64,000 nucleotides of DNA from positions 11,924,501 to 11,988,500 of the forward strand of contig CM075652.1 in NCBI GenBank assembly GCA_037953625.1, given 5' to 3'. The position numbers and the translations under genes were made by a program. Each line of letters begins with the position of its first letter. Positions within the stretch are counted from its first letter, which is position 1. Origin of the DNA: Crotalaria pallida (Eukaryota; Streptophyta; Magnoliopsida; Fabales; Fabaceae). The notes under the pieces are model-generated. The model made no database searches. It worked only from the letters and a program-made list of their open reading frames with translations, and was not told the DNA's origin. This document shows positions 20,279 to 32,277 of this stretch, piece by piece.

Positions 20279-21892
20279 TTGGAAACCAACAAGCGGCCTA
20301 ACAATCTACTAGAGGGGGGTGAATAGTAGTTTGAAGCAAAGATACCAGATTTTTGAATTAGATTGAAAATGGATAAAATATACTTGCTGGTTTTATTAAA
20401 AATGCCGAGATAGTGCTGACCAGAATCCGATTATCTGGTGATAGTCAGATTCCGAGTTCGAACATACACAGTCGGTTTTGCAACGGATTACAACAACTAT
20501 ATTTTAACTGAATGTGAAGTTATGCACAAGACCAATTAAATGCCGACTAATGCAGAAACCAAATAAAAATGCAGAAAGCAGTAAAAGAGGACACAGAAAA
20601 TTTTATACCGGTTCACTCTCCACCGCTGAGAGCTACGTCCAGTCCCCCCTAAACCTTAGGGAGCTTTTACTCAAAATCAAATACTGGGTTACAATAGGAT
20701 TTACAAGAGAGCCTATCTCACTAAACCTATCCCTGTCACAGAGTGTACCAAACTCTTGACCACTACCCCAAACCAATTTGATTTTGCTGCTGGTTGAAGA
20801 ACCTCTTCAACACGTTCACTGTGGAGACTTCCTTGACACTTGCAAGGACTCCTTCTCTTCTTCAAATAAACACGAGAGCAGTTACAATAAAAGATGGCTC
20901 CAAATGCCGAATACCAGTTACTTCTGAATATGATAGTGTTGATGCAACTGAGTTTCAGACATAAGAAAGAATTGGCAGAAGGAAATTTTTGTTTATCGTT
21001 CAAAGGTTTTTGCGTTTTTGAATTTCTGATTCTCTTCTTCTCCGATTCTCTTCTTCTTATTTATGATAAAAGAGACCGTTCCTTCCCATTTGATTTTTCG
21101 AATCCCACAAATCAGGGAGGGAATAATTTCACCATGTAAGGAATTGAAAATTTGCGAGATTCCCTCTCCAACAGTTATATTCTGATTCGGTTTAATTATG
21201 AATAAGATATTTCATTTAATGTCAATTCCTTAATGGACAAATTCTGATGATTAGCCGAGCTCTAAGCTTGATCCGAGCTCCGAGCTTGATGATGCTTCCA
21301 TAGAAGATGACTTGACTTGGACCGAGCTTGTTTCGAGATGATGCTTGAACCGATGTTGACCAAGTATGAACCAAGCTTGAGCTTGACCTTTGACTTCCGA
21401 GCTGTGGCCGAGCTTTTGATTTCAACTTGAGTTTGACTTTGAACCGAGCTCTGGCCGAGCTTTACAACCTAGCTAGAATTCGAGCTTGAGATCCGAGCTT
21501 CTGACTTCATACTTCATTCGTCCGCAGCAAAGGCCGAGCTTAACTTCGGTTGAGCTGATTATTTAAGATTTTGACTTGGCTGCACCAAAGGGCCGAGCCG
21601 ATGGTTCGACGCGCTGATGCTTCTTCAATCTTGCTTCTGAGTTTCTGACTTTGTTGCTGGTTTGACATCTAGTTCTTCCGAGCTTCTTCCTAACTGAGTT
21701 TTCCTGTTGTCCGAGCTGAGCTAACCACTTGAGTCTACCGCTGCTTGATATCTAAAGGTACGGTACGACGGCAGACTCGGAATCTGGGTTTTTGTTGTTT
21801 TCTCGATACGCAATCCGACTTCATTCACTCCATTTGTCTTCATCCACGTAATTTGTCTTCATCAAAACTGAGCATTTCATGCTGATTCTACA
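20279..21892 (-). mobile_element. Solo LTR D, Copia type, antisense
   Basis: This 1.6-kb block interrupts the Copia G frame at a conserved point between the RT finger and HFKLS motif. The flanks CAGTG (20,274-20,278) and CAATG (21,893-21,897) differ at one base and are read as its 5-bp target-site duplication. It contains the blocks typical of plant Copia LTRs in antisense: a GGGGGGTGAATAG tract near the left end and ACCGGTTCA...CTACGTCCAGTCCCC at 20,607-20,647. The interior (21,249-21,730) is rich in GAGCTTG/CCGAGCT words. No coding region, hence solo LTR. Confidence 0.6.
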
Positions 21893-22501
21893 CAATGGTA
21901 TGCTAACTGGCTTAGCACTCTTCATATTGAACCTTTCTAGAACACATCCCACATATCTTTCTTGTGATAACCAAAGATTTTTATCCTTCCGGTCTCACAA
22001 AATGTGCACACCCAAAATTTGCTTTGCAGGTCCGAGATTCTTCATATAAAAGGACATTAATAAATCCTTTTTCAAATCACTAATCAGCTTTGCATCTTGT
22101 CCCACTATTAACATATCATCTACATATAGCAAAAGGATAATGAATTTGCCACCTTGAAATGTTTTGACATATATACAATGATCTGCATCAATTCTGGTAT
22201 ATCCATGACTCGTCATGAATGAGTCAAATTTCTTGTACCATTGCCTTGGAACCTGCTTCAATCCATACAAACTCTTCTTCAATCTACAAACCACGTGCTC
22301 CTTTCTAACTTCTTCAAAACCTTTCGGCTGGTCCATGTAGATCTCTTCCTCCAAATCACCATGGAGAAACACAATCTTAACATCTAACTATTCAAGCTTC
22401 AAATCTAAGCTAGTTGTTAATCCGAGCATGACCCGAATAGAAGTCATTTTGACTATTGGAGAAAAAAATTTCTTCAAAATCTATTCCTCGTTTCTACCCA
22501 A
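21893..22501 (-). pseudogene. Copia reverse transcriptase fragment (old element G)
   Basis: The minus-strand frame at 22,372-21,995 reads FLHGDLEEEIYMDQPKGFEE...LKKSLYGLKQ...CIYVKT...LLYVDDMLIVG, the Ty1/Copia RT including the catalytic YVDD. Upstream, at 22,501-22,380, KRGIDFEEIF and MTSIRVMLGLTTSLDLKLE are recognisable in shifted frames with stops. The left side continues at 20,278 beyond LTR D. The right side continues at 60,155 beyond LTR F, where KARLIVKGF precedes the motif cut at 22,501. This is the oldest layer of the nested block. Confidence 0.85.
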
Positions 22502-23148
22502 TGTAACACCCCGATTTTGTTTATCCGAAAACATTCATTTATTTGTATTTTAAAACTTAGTAAAAATGAGGGTAATTTTTTTTAAACAAAACATTTATGT
22601 ACATGACACCTTGTGTTCATTTTATTTATTTACAAAAAGTTTAGTATCGTTGTTTATTTATATAAAAAAAAAGTTACTCATTTATTTTCAAAAAGATATA
22701 CTTGTCGTTCACCGTTCACAAAATCGAGCTGTTACTAAACAACCACAACATCACCATAAAATGCTTGATTCATACTCTTGAGATATCACCTGTCCAATCC
22801 CATAAGTACCACATACATACATAAGTTTGGTACTAATCCCATAAGTTTGCTTTTCCATATCCACCTGTTACGGGTGACTTCCCACACTCCCCCCGCCCGC
22901 TAGGGGCCACATTTGAATCTCTATGCGGTACACCATCTGTCTGTTGCATCATCCACGAATAACGAAGAGAAACAACGAGACAGGAGAAAGAATAAGTTTT
23001 TTCGGACGCATATCATGTAACATCCCTAATTTTAATCCCTAGTATAATTATAAGTTTTAATAAATTAAATAATTGTTTTCTGAAATCAATCATTTAGGTG
23101 TTGGTCATTTTCTTAAAATATCATATGGTATTTACGGAACTATATTTT

Positions 23149-23174
23149 ATCTATCTATCTATCTATCTATCTAT
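23149..23174. repeat. (ATCT)n microsatellite
   Basis: About six ATCT units followed by a short (TA)n run, inside solo LTR H. Confidence 0.9.
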
Positions 23175-25710
23175 ATATATAGTTTAAGGTAAATTCATTT
23201 AAAATAGTTACCCTATATCAAAAATACACTTTATATGTTTTACTTTACTTTTGATATATTTCATATGGACATATTTTATTGGAAATATTTATAAGTTTCT
23301 TACTTTATGATTTTTATTCTAGAATTAATGTCTAGTGTTTAAAGTTGATTATTGGTATTTTGAGTTTTAAAATAAAAAAAATAATAATAATGTTGTGTGT
23401 AAATGTTGAGCAAGGAAAAAAAAAAGAAGAAAAACGTGTGTTGTGTGTATGTTTGTGTTCCATGGGCCAAAAACCATATCTTCTTCTTTCTTCTAGTGCA
23501 GTACCACCGGCCCTAAACCCCCATCTCCCTCTAATAGTGTTTCTCCTCCTCTACACCTTACCGCCACCGCCCCTTCCCTCTCACTCTTCTCCTTCTTCGA
23601 TTTTGACCCTCCATTCTTGCTCCTTGAACCTCTCTCCCTTGCTCTTTCTCTCTCCCACCCGATCTCTTTTTCAATCCCCCGGTGTTCCAATCGCTTCCCA
23701 CAGTCCTGGCCACTGTCGTCCTCTTCTTCTGCTTCACCAGTCGCGAGCCACACCTCCACTTCCATGGCCCGAGCGTGTGTTCTCCCTCCTCTAGGTCGCG
23801 AATCGCGACTCCCCTCTATCCAAGCACGTACCGCCGCTCCTGTTGGTTGCTGCTGCCGTTGGTTTTGCTGTGCCACCGCTTTTCCTTGCGGCTGCAGCCA
23901 TGGAATCACACTGCCACCACTTATTTCCTCTCTCCGATGCGTGTTGCTCCTGCTAAGGATCGTCACCGATGCTGGTATTGTCGTCATCGTTACCGTGGCC
24001 AGCCGCTCCTTTGTGCTTTGAACCGGCTTGACCGAACCGGCCTTCAAACCATATTTGAGGGTAAATCCCTAATACTTTTCTAACTGCTCTATGTTGTGTT
24101 TTAATTTTTATATTAATACTAATTTTAATATTATTGGTAATAATTATTTAGTATTAAACTGTTTTGGAAATTAAACTGTATTATAGTTTATATTGATTTA
24201 ATTATACTTTTATTGGTGGTGATTTTAATTGTTTACTTTGATTTGTAATAACGTCGAATTAAACGTTATGTCGAACGATGAGTTTTAAAGAGTATTTTTG
24301 TTAAATGTGTTAGGTTCCTAAGTAAGTGAGGTGTCGTTTAACTTGGTTGAGTTGTCCCTGAACTAAACGATACCTTAGTTAATTAGGAACCTGAGATATT
24401 CGACATAATATTAATTCGAGTCAAAACGTTGAATATCAATTTCAAATTGAAGGGAAGTGCAATTATTTGAATGTTATAATTGTGACTTGGACTTATTTTG
24501 AACCATGGACACTTCCTTTTAATTTGAAATTAATAGTGTTTAGTAATGTAACTTTTGATTTTGTGAGTCGTAATTAAAGCTACTGGATTTCAAGGTATTT
24601 TTGATAATTACGTTGGTTTTAAAAGTTGATTTATTCTTAAATAAAGAGTTGTACTATTTGATTAAGAAGGCAATGATCTTAATTTGAAATTCCATAGTTA
24701 AATTCCCTTTTTACCTAAGTTTAAAAGTCTGCTTTAAGAAATATTGAAGGGTATTTTATACTTTTAATGATATTTCGTTAATTGGTTGGTTATAATGAAA
24801 AGAAATGTGTTTTTATAACGTTACAAACCTAATAACTAATCCAATATTAATATTGTTTTATCGTAACCAAAAACCAAGAAGGATTAAGTGATAGTTCGAT
24901 TGTCGCGTTGGAGTCGGGTATGGCGTATGAAATTGATTATTATTTTATTTATATAATATGGTTAGACGATGAAGAATTTTTAGAACCAGCCGCAATGCAA
25001 AACAATGATCCTCGGTACGGTTGGGCATCATCTTGCGAAAAGAAACATGTCTATGGGAAAGAGTTAAGGTTCAAAGGTTCCATCTCTCTCTCCATTTGAG
25101 GTAAGAGGGGTTGTATTACCTTTATTTGGGACATAGATTCTAAGGACGTTATAGTGATAGCTAGGTGTAGTTAATTAATTTAGATAATAAACCCTTTTGT
25201 TGTATGTTATAAAAGTAGGAAGTGAAGAACCCTAGGGAGCTGACTTATATTATGGTACTCTGAGACATACCTGAGTATGTCAACTGATTTGCTAGTTATC
25301 TGTTGATTGTTAATCGTTATTGATATCTGTTGAGAATTAATTATGTGACTAATTGCTAAATGTGTATAATTGTGACTAAGTGCTAAATGAGTAGGGTGAT
25401 GATCAAGTGTGTTATAAATGTTTAATTAAGAATGTGTATGCTATTTGGAAATTTGTGATAATTGATTATTTAAATGCTAAATGTGGATGCTTGTGATTAA
25501 TTGTGTTATAAATGCTTATTTATGAGTGTATTGTTATTGGAAATGTGTGGTATATGTATATACTTGATGCTGGAAATTTGGTTTTGAAAGTGACTATGTA
25601 AATGGTAAAGGAAAGAATTGGAAATGTAATCATGATTCGAAGTGGGAACTAATCATTTAGGGCACCAAAACACTAGGTACCCGACTAGGTGTTTCATTTA
25701 CTTGTTAGGG

Positions 25711-25758
25711 CCAATTACCTGCCAGGCCAATTACCCATCAGGCCAATTACCCATCAGG
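25711..25758. repeat. Three 16-bp tandem units in LTR H
   Basis: Units of CCAATTAC...CAGG repeat three times; copies two and three are identical and copy one differs at three positions. Confidence 0.85.
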
Positions 25759-25985
25759 CCAAACCGCCCTGTTAGGCGCCAGTGTGACCCATGGATCAGT
25801 TCCCTGTTAAATAAATGGAGTAATTAATGGAATGGTAAATTGTACATAGTCCTAACAGATTATGATCTGGATGGGTGCAAAGTCCTGGGCAGGTGCCAAA
25901 AGTCCCTAGACAGGTGTTCCGATTACCTAGCGGGTGCTCAAAATCCTAGTGGTGTACATAAAAAGGAATAAGGGAAGAATTGTAT

Positions 25986-26235
25986 GGTATGTATGCAGAT
26001 CTCTGACCTGAGGTTGCATACATTGCAAGCAGAGTTTGTATGTTGGCCCCGGACCTGAGGTGACATACAACGTAAAAGTAAAATGAAAGGAAAATGAAAA
26101 TGAATTGTGTGGTATGTATGCAGATCTCTGACCTCAGGTTGCATACATCGCAAGCAGAGTTTGTATGTTGGCCTCTGATTTGAGGTGACATACATCGTAA
26201 AAGTAAAATGAAAGAAAAATGAAAATGAGAAAATA
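25986..26235. repeat. 125-bp tandem duplication in LTR H
   Basis: Two adjacent copies starting GGTATGTATGCAGATCTCTG at 25,986 and 26,111. Each contains its own inner duplication of GACCTGAGGT-type words. They produce matched spurious antisense open frames. Confidence 0.85.
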
Positions 26236-27096
26236 AAGGATTATGAGAATAAGATAATGAGAAATGGAAATTTAAATGAAAATGGAAAAGGAAATGTTAA
26301 TGCTAATGGAAATGGAATTTGAATGTGATTGCATAAGAATGTGTGTATGGTTGTTAAGCTGTTAGTGTGTAAGTAGGGCTTAGTTCATTGCTATGCTTCT
26401 TAGAAGCTATTTTCCCTAGTCCTGTGTAATGCTACCCTTCTTGCTATATTTTTACAGGTACAGAAGCGGAGCTTACTCAAGTCATGGCCGAGTAGGAGTA
26501 CATTCCACACCGTGGACTGTAGTTAGTAGTTGGGCGATCATGTATTGGTCGGGGGTTTTACTTTGGAGTTGTAGATGTATTTTTATTTGTATTATCTTTC
26601 GAAATCTAAGTTATTTGGGAATTTGCTCATATTTTCTGGAAATGTTGTAAAGACTGAACGAAATTATATTTTTGGCCCCTGCCGGCCTAATGTGTTTATA
26701 CAAAAGTTTTATGCAGGTTATTCAAGAAATGAAAATTTTGGGAATGTCCCTAAATCAAAGGAAACTCCGTCCGTTTGACGGGAGATTTTCATAAGTTTAA
26801 AAAGAAAAATTTTAAACTCATTATTTTTCATAAATGGATAATTAAGGGTAGTTAATGTAAGGTGTTACATATCACGTCGACAAGGCAGACGTACCACAAA
26901 ACATATCTCAAAGCAATAAACAATAACAACATAGATGCACATATGGATGTATGCATGATCATCATCATTATCAATTAATCACAACATAGACTTCCAAAAC
27001 CAACGCATTATCCAAGTCTTGAATCATTAAGTCTTATTGAATTCGAGCCCACCAATGATGTGGGGAAACAGAGCATCATTGGGATGAAGGGTAATT

Positions 27097-28709
27097 TGTA
27101 AGTTTCATTGAGAATGTTTTGATAATGACAAAAGGTTTTGAACAAGCTACAAAGATATTGATCAAGTTTCAAGTTCAACAAGCAACAACAAACATCAAGT
27201 GAAGAAGAGAGAGTCAACTCATGAAGACTTGTGAAGATCTAGTTTGTGTTTTATTATTGTAATATCATTTGCCTCTCTAGACTTAGTCTTTTATTTGATG
27301 AGTTTGGGTAGAGTTTCTTAGAGGGTAGTGAATCTCTTTTGATTGCATGATTATATCATAATTTGAGTTTTCACTTTACCTAAAATCAATAGGTGGCTTA
27401 AAGGTTTGAAAGGAAAGGTTTAGTTTTGAGAAAACAAGTTTTCAAGTGATTTCAACAGGGGTTAATCGATTATGAATCATTTTAATCGATTACTAATCGA
27501 TTATGCATGTATCTAATCGATTAAACACTGTAGAACTGGTTTTGAAAATACGTTTTTCACTTCTCAAAATCAGTTTTGAAGTGCTTCCAAGTTTTGGGTA
27601 TTTTATATAAACCTTTTCCCAATTATTGTGATCATCTAGAATCATTTTTCATACAAGTTTTACAAGAAATCAAGCCACTCTATTCTCTCTCAATTTCAAA
27701 GATCAAAGCTTTTCTATTTTCATATTCTTTGATCAAGAACTCTAGAATCTCTCATGTTGATTTTGTCATAGCTATTGGAAGAGATTCATAGGAGTGTCAT
27801 TGTGTTTTCTATTGTGTTGTAATCTTTGCAAGAGGCAAGTCATCTACAACAAACAAGAAGACTTGGTGTGTCGATTATCATCAAGCAAAGTTCATTCAAA
27901 TTGAAGAAGAAGTCTTGGTTGTGAATCAAGCAAAGTGAAGCCTTGGTGTGTGGATTATCATCAAGCAAGTGAAGACTTGTTGTGTGGATTATCAACAAGG
28001 GGTAGAGGTTAGATTAGAGAGAAGATCAATAGGATTACAAGGCAAGGGTGTGAGTATCTCTTGTAGGCTATCAAGAAGGGAGTCTTGAGAGGCATTTACT
28101 TGTAATTTGAGAACTCTAATTCCTCATAGTGAAGAATCTCTCTTGGTTGAAGAGGGGACTGGATGTAGCTTTCAATTGGATGAAAGTGAACCAGGATAAA
28201 TCACTGTGCCGTATGTCTAAACCCTTACTCTTTACATTCTTGTTGTTCATTATGTTCTTGGTTGAAAACCTAGACAAAGATTGATTTTCATAATTGATTG
28301 AATTGAATCTTAATTGTTCAAATTAAGTTGGGGAAAATCATTTTCATAACCTAGGTAATTAATAAGAATATAGGTGTTAATCTTTTTCGCTGAATCTCTG
28401 ATCTTACGTGTTGATTGATTGATTTTCGTATGCATTTGAAAAAGTGATTTTTTCAGTTTCTGATAGATCTAATCGATTAAGGAAGTTCATAATCGATTAA
28501 GACATTTTGACTTTTTTGATCTTAATCGATTAGAATTCAGTTTAATCGATTAAGTGCTGACAACTTTGCAAAAATCATTCGTTATAATTGTTTCGATTCA
28601 TTTCTTTCGAAAATCTTTCAAGGTTTCTTTTACACCTATTCAACCCCCCCCTTCTAGGTGTTCTCATAGGGTTTCTTAGTTGTTTTAACCACCAATTGCG
28701 GTTTCCTCA
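27097..28709 (+). repeat. Element A 5' LTR (1,613 bp)
   Basis: Starts TGTAAGTTTCATTGAG and ends GCGGTTTCCTCA, immediately followed by the primer-binding site. It contains two clusters of the palindromic word AATCGATT (27,470-27,525 and 28,468-28,555), a short stem-loop at 28,169-28,186 and a C-tract block TTCAACCCCCC at about 28,640. The LTR promoter could not be pinned down. Confidence 0.9.
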
Positions 28710-28711
28710 AT

Positions 28712-28723
28712 TGGTATCAGAGC
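28712..28723 (+). other. Element A primer-binding site (initiator tRNA-Met)
   Basis: TGGTATCAGAGC, complementary to the 3' end of plant initiator tRNA-Met, two bases after the 5' LTR, as in nearly all plant Copia elements. Confidence 0.9.
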
Positions 28724-28781
28724 TCGGTCGAAAGACACGAGCATAAGAGCTTTTTCGTAAAGATCCTTTAAGAAAATCGCA

Positions 28782-30569
28782 ATGGGTTCCATGAATCCCT
28801 TTGGTGGTGAAGGTGCTTCGATAAGTCGTCCTCAACTCTTTAATGGTGAGGGATACGCTTATTGGAAAGTTAGAATGAAAATCTTTATCCAAGCCATAGA
28901 TAGTGAAATTTGGAAAGTAGTTGAAAAAGGTCATCATATCCCCTCTAGCTTAGTTGAAGGCGTAGTACAATTGACCCCCGAGGATAAGTGGAAGGATGAT
29001 GATAGAAAGAAAGTTCAATATGATTATAAAGCAAAGAATATCATCACCTCCGCTTTATCCTATGATGAGTTTTTTAGAGTTTCCCAATGTACTAGTGCTA
29101 AGGAAATGTGGGACACTTTACAAGTGACTCATGAAGGAACTAGTGAGGTTAGGAGAGCTAGATTGAATGCTTTAATGCGTGATTATGAATTGTTTCAAAT
29201 GCTTCCAAATGAATCTATTTATGATATGCAAAAGCGTTTTACTCATATTATTAACCATTTACTTGCTCTTGGTAAGACTTTCTTACAAGGTGAACTTTCT
29301 AACAAAGTGTTGAGATGTTTAGACAGGAATTGGCAACCAAAAGTAACGGCTATTGTTGAATCTAAGAATTTGGATGCTATGGATCTAGCAACACTTTTCG
29401 GAAAGCTTCAAGAACATGAAATGGAGCCTGGACGTTTAAGTATCAATGAAGAGTCGGATAAGAACAATGGAAGAAAGGGACTTGCTCTTAAAGTCAATAG
29501 ATCATACAATAAGAAAGAGAGTTCCGATGATGATGATAGTGAAGATTCCGATTCGGATGTTGATGAAAAAGAAATGAAACTTTTACTAAGGAAGTTTGAC
29601 AAGTTTCTAAGGAGAAAAGGAAGGTTGAACAAAGACAAAGGTAAAGAGAAGGATTCCCCACACTACAAGGCCAAGACATCAAAAGAATGTGTAGTTTGCC
29701 ATGAATGTGGAAAACCCGGTCATCTCAAGTACTCATGCTCTAGGAATCTCAAGAAGAAGGAGAAAGACAAGAAAAATTCAAAACACAAAAGGGCATATAT
29801 AGTTTGGGATAGTGATGTAGAAGAGAAGAAAAGCACATCGAGTAGTTCGTCAGATGATGAAGAAGTTGCTAATCTCAACTTGCTTGTTCAAGTCAATGAA
29901 GAGGAAAGTTCAAATGATGAATCAAGTGAACAAAGCGAGGATAGCAATGTAAGTCATACTAAATCCGAAATTTCTTCTAAATATGAATTGTTATATAATG
30001 CTTATGAAGAAATGCATGAACAACTTGAAAAACTAGTTTTGAAAAACATTGAAAGAAAGAAGCTCATTTTGAAACATCAAATAGAGATTTTAGAACTTCA
30101 AAAACAAGTTGATGAGCTTAATCTTGAAAATGAAACCCTTGATCTCATTTATGCTAGTTCTTCTTGTGATTGTGCTAGTAGATTGAATATTGTGGTTGAT
30201 TGTGAAAATTGCAAGTTGCTTAAAGATGAAAATGCTATTTTGAAAAATAAGCTTGCAAGTTTCACAAGTGGTGATATTAAATTGCGCACATTGTTAAATT
30301 TTCAAAGAGAAAATTCAAACAAGTTCGGTTTGGGTTATACTAATGCTAAGAGTAATTCTCATAGAAATGTTGTTGATTTTTCTAAAGTTGATTTCTCAAA
30401 TGCACCAACATGTTTCTATTGTGGTACTCATGGACATACTTCAAATGTGTGTTATATTAACGGGCATGGTATACCTAAAGGAAAGTTTGTTTGGGTTAAG
30501 AAGGGTGAGATTCCCTTAACTAAAAAAAATGGATCCAAAATCGTTTGGATACCAAAAAGCAAAGCATGA
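28782..30569 (+). CDS. Element A Gag polyprotein (595 aa), no pol
   Basis: Encodes the nucleocapsid-forming Gag of a Sirevirus-like Copia element. It starts at ATG 28,782, 70 bp after the primer site. Residues ~15-220 form the UBN2 gag domain (YAYWKVRMKIFIQA, WDTLQVTHEG). An acidic Ser/Asp run is at ~247-263. Zinc knuckle one, CHECGKPGHLKYSC, spans 306-319 with all C-C-H-C residues. A coiled coil covers ~398-490 and knuckle two, CFYCGTHGHTSNVC, 544-557. It ends WIPKSKA then a stop, exactly where autonomous relatives would continue into protease. The frame has no stop or shift and is nearly identical to the Gag of element B. Particle formation in cis is plausible; reverse transcription would need pol from a related element (inference). 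Confidence 0.9.
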   Translation: MGSMNPFGGEGASISRPQLFNGEGYAYWKVRMKIFIQAIDSEIWKVVEKGHHIPSSLVEGVVQLTPEDKWKDDDRKKVQYDYKAKNIITSALSYDEFFRVSQCTSAKEMWDTLQVTHEGTSEVRRARLNALMRDYELFQMLPNESIYDMQKRFTHIINHLLALGKTFLQGELSNKVLRCLDRNWQPKVTAIVESKNLDAMDLATLFGKLQEHEMEPGRLSINEESDKNNGRKGLALKVNRSYNKKESSDDDDSEDSDSDVDEKEMKLLLRKFDKFLRRKGRLNKDKGKEKDSPHYKAKTSKECVVCHECGKPGHLKYSCSRNLKKKEKDKKNSKHKRAYIVWDSDVEEKKSTSSSSSDDEEVANLNLLVQVNEEESSNDESSEQSEDSNVSHTKSEISSKYELLYNAYEEMHEQLEKLVLKNIERKKLILKHQIEILELQKQVDELNLENETLDLIYASSSCDCASRLNIVVDCENCKLLKDENAILKNKLASFTSGDIKLRTLLNFQRENSNKFGLGYTNAKSNSHRNVVDFSKVDFSNAPTCFYCGTHGHTSNVCYINGHGIPKGKFVWVKKGEIPLTKKNGSKIVWIPKSKA

Positions 30570-31050
30570 TTGTTTTGTAGGTATGATTGAAGAGCAAAGG
30601 GCTTACAAGTGTTATTCTTAAATTTGCATCTTCAATTGGTATTACATTTGCATCTCAAGTGAATGACCTACAAAGTGGTAAAATTTGGTACAAATGATAT
30701 TGTTGAATATTCTTATTTGGTATCAATGTTGTGAAGAAATGATTGGTGATTTCTCTTATTTTGGCTAAGCATTTTATATTTCAATTGGTATATATTACTT
30801 TTTGATAATGCCAAAGGGGGGGGGGGGGGGAAATGGTTGTTTTGGAGAAAGGGTTGTTTTGTTGTTTTTGTATAGGTTGAGCAAAGTTGTTGAAGATAGG
30901 GGGAGAATCAAGCTTCTATCAATTGGATTTCAAATGTAAATTGCATTGATTAAGGGGGAGCAAGAGTCTCACCAAGTGATCAAATAGTTAAAGCGTCAAC
31001 AACTTCAAACAACTTCAAAACATGTTTGTCATTTTCAAAAATGGGGAGAT
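30570..31050 (+). other. Element A 3' internal region with several polypurine tracts
   Basis: Non-coding. It holds four purine-rich tracts: AAAG followed by fifteen G at 30,816-30,830, TAGGGGGAGAA near 30,898, AAGGGGGAGCAAGAG near 30,954 and AAAAATGGGGAGAT at 31,037-31,050. The last abuts the 3' LTR and is the functional position for plus-strand priming. Multiple tracts are a described Sirevirus trait. Confidence 0.75.
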
Positions 31051-32277
31051 TGTAAGTTTCATTGAGAATGTTTTGATAATGACAAAAGGTTTTGAACAAG
31101 CTACAAAGATATTGATCAAGTTTCAAGTTCAACAATCAACAACAAACATCAAGTGAAGAAGAGAGAGTCAACTCATGAAGATTTATGAAGATCTAGTTTG
31201 TGTTTTATTATTGTAATATCATTTGCCTCTCTAGACTTAGTCTTTTATTTGATGATTTTGGGTAGAGTTTCTTAGAGGGTAGTGAATCTCTTTTGATTGC
31301 ATGCTTATATCATAATTTGAGTTTTCACTTTCCCTAAAATCAATAGGTGGCTTAAAGGTTTGAAAGGAAAGGTTTAGTTTTGAGAAAAAAAGTTTTCAAG
31401 TGATTTCAACAGGGGTTAATCGATTATGAATCAGTTTAATCGATTACTAATAGATTATGCATGTATCTAATCGATTAAACACTGTAGAACTGGTTTTGAA
31501 AATACGTTTTTCACTTCTCAAAATCAGTTTTGAAGTGCTTCCAAGTTTTGGGTATTTTATATAAACCTTTTCCCAATTATTGTGATCATCTAGAATCATT
31601 TTTCATACAAGTTTTACAAGAAATCAAGCCACTCTATTCTCTCTCAATTTCAAAGATCAAAGCTTTTCTATTTTCATATTCTTTGATCAAGAACTCTAGA
31701 ATCTCTCATGTTGATTTTGTCATAGCTATTGGAAGAGATTCATAGGAGTGTCATTGTGTTTTCTATTGTGTTGTAATCTTTGCAAGAGGCAAGTCATCTA
31801 CAACAAACAAGAAGACTTGGTGTGTCGATTATCATCAAGCAAAGTTCATTCAAATTGAAGAAGAAGTCTTGGTTGTGAATCAAGCAAAGTGAAGCCTTGG
31901 TGTGTGGACTATCATGAAGCAAGTGAAGACTTGTTGTGTGGATTATCAACAAGGGGTAGAGGTTAGATTAGAGAGAAGATCAATAGGATTAAAAGGCAAG
32001 GGTGTGAGTATCTCTTGTAGGCTATCAAGAAGGGAGTCTTGAGAGGCATTTACTTGTAATTTGAGAACTCTAATTCCTCATAGTGAAGAATCTCTCTTGG
32101 TTGAAGAGGGGACTGGATGTAGCTTTCAAGTGGATGAAAGTGAACTAGGATAAATCACTGTGCCGTATCTCTAAACCCTTACTCTTTACATTCTTGTTGT
32201 TCATTATGTTCTTGGTTGAAAACCTAGACAAAGATTGATTTTCATAATTGATTGAATTGAATCTTAATTGTTCAAAT
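31051..32277 (+). repeat. Element A 3' LTR, left part
   Basis: First 1,227 bp of the 3' LTR, near-identical to 27,097-28,323. It stops at CAAAT, the target of element B, and resumes at 48,115. Confidence 0.9.

Larger units (their letters stand above)
23016..26869 (+). mobile_element. Solo LTR H (Gypsy chromovirus-like), 3.85 kb
   Basis: Starts TGTAACATCCCTAATTTTAA and ends AATGTAAGGTGTTACA, flanked by the perfect 5-bp duplication TATCA at 23,011-23,015 and 26,870-26,874. No primer site, gag or pol is present, so it is a solo LTR left by LTR-LTR recombination. It includes a pyrimidine-rich, GC-richer block at 23,480-24,050 with overlapping spurious open frames on both strands, a 16-bp triplicate at 25,711-25,758 and a 125-bp tandem duplication at 25,986-26,235. 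Confidence 0.85.

Noticed and set aside
23345..24083. Overlapping open frames of 130-184 codons on both strands
   Set aside because: They lie in solo LTR H, in a pyrimidine-rich low-complexity block. No domain is recognisable, and frames on both strands are explained by composition.
25938..26195. Two antisense frames of 81-85 codons with repeated peptide
   Set aside because: Produced by the 125-bp tandem duplication in LTR H. No start context or homology.
27576..27791. 71-codon frame repeated at 31,530
   Set aside because: Located at identical positions in both LTRs of element A. LTR sequence, not an independent gene.
27460..28560. AATCGATT clusters as a CRISPR-like or satellite array
   Set aside because: Spacing is irregular, units are 8-11 bp palindromes and the context is a eukaryotic LTR.
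29408..29682. Ser-rich antisense frames opposite gag of A (and 35,475-35,705 for B)
   Set aside because: Mirror images of the acidic Ser/Asp and Lys-rich gag coding sequence on the other strand.
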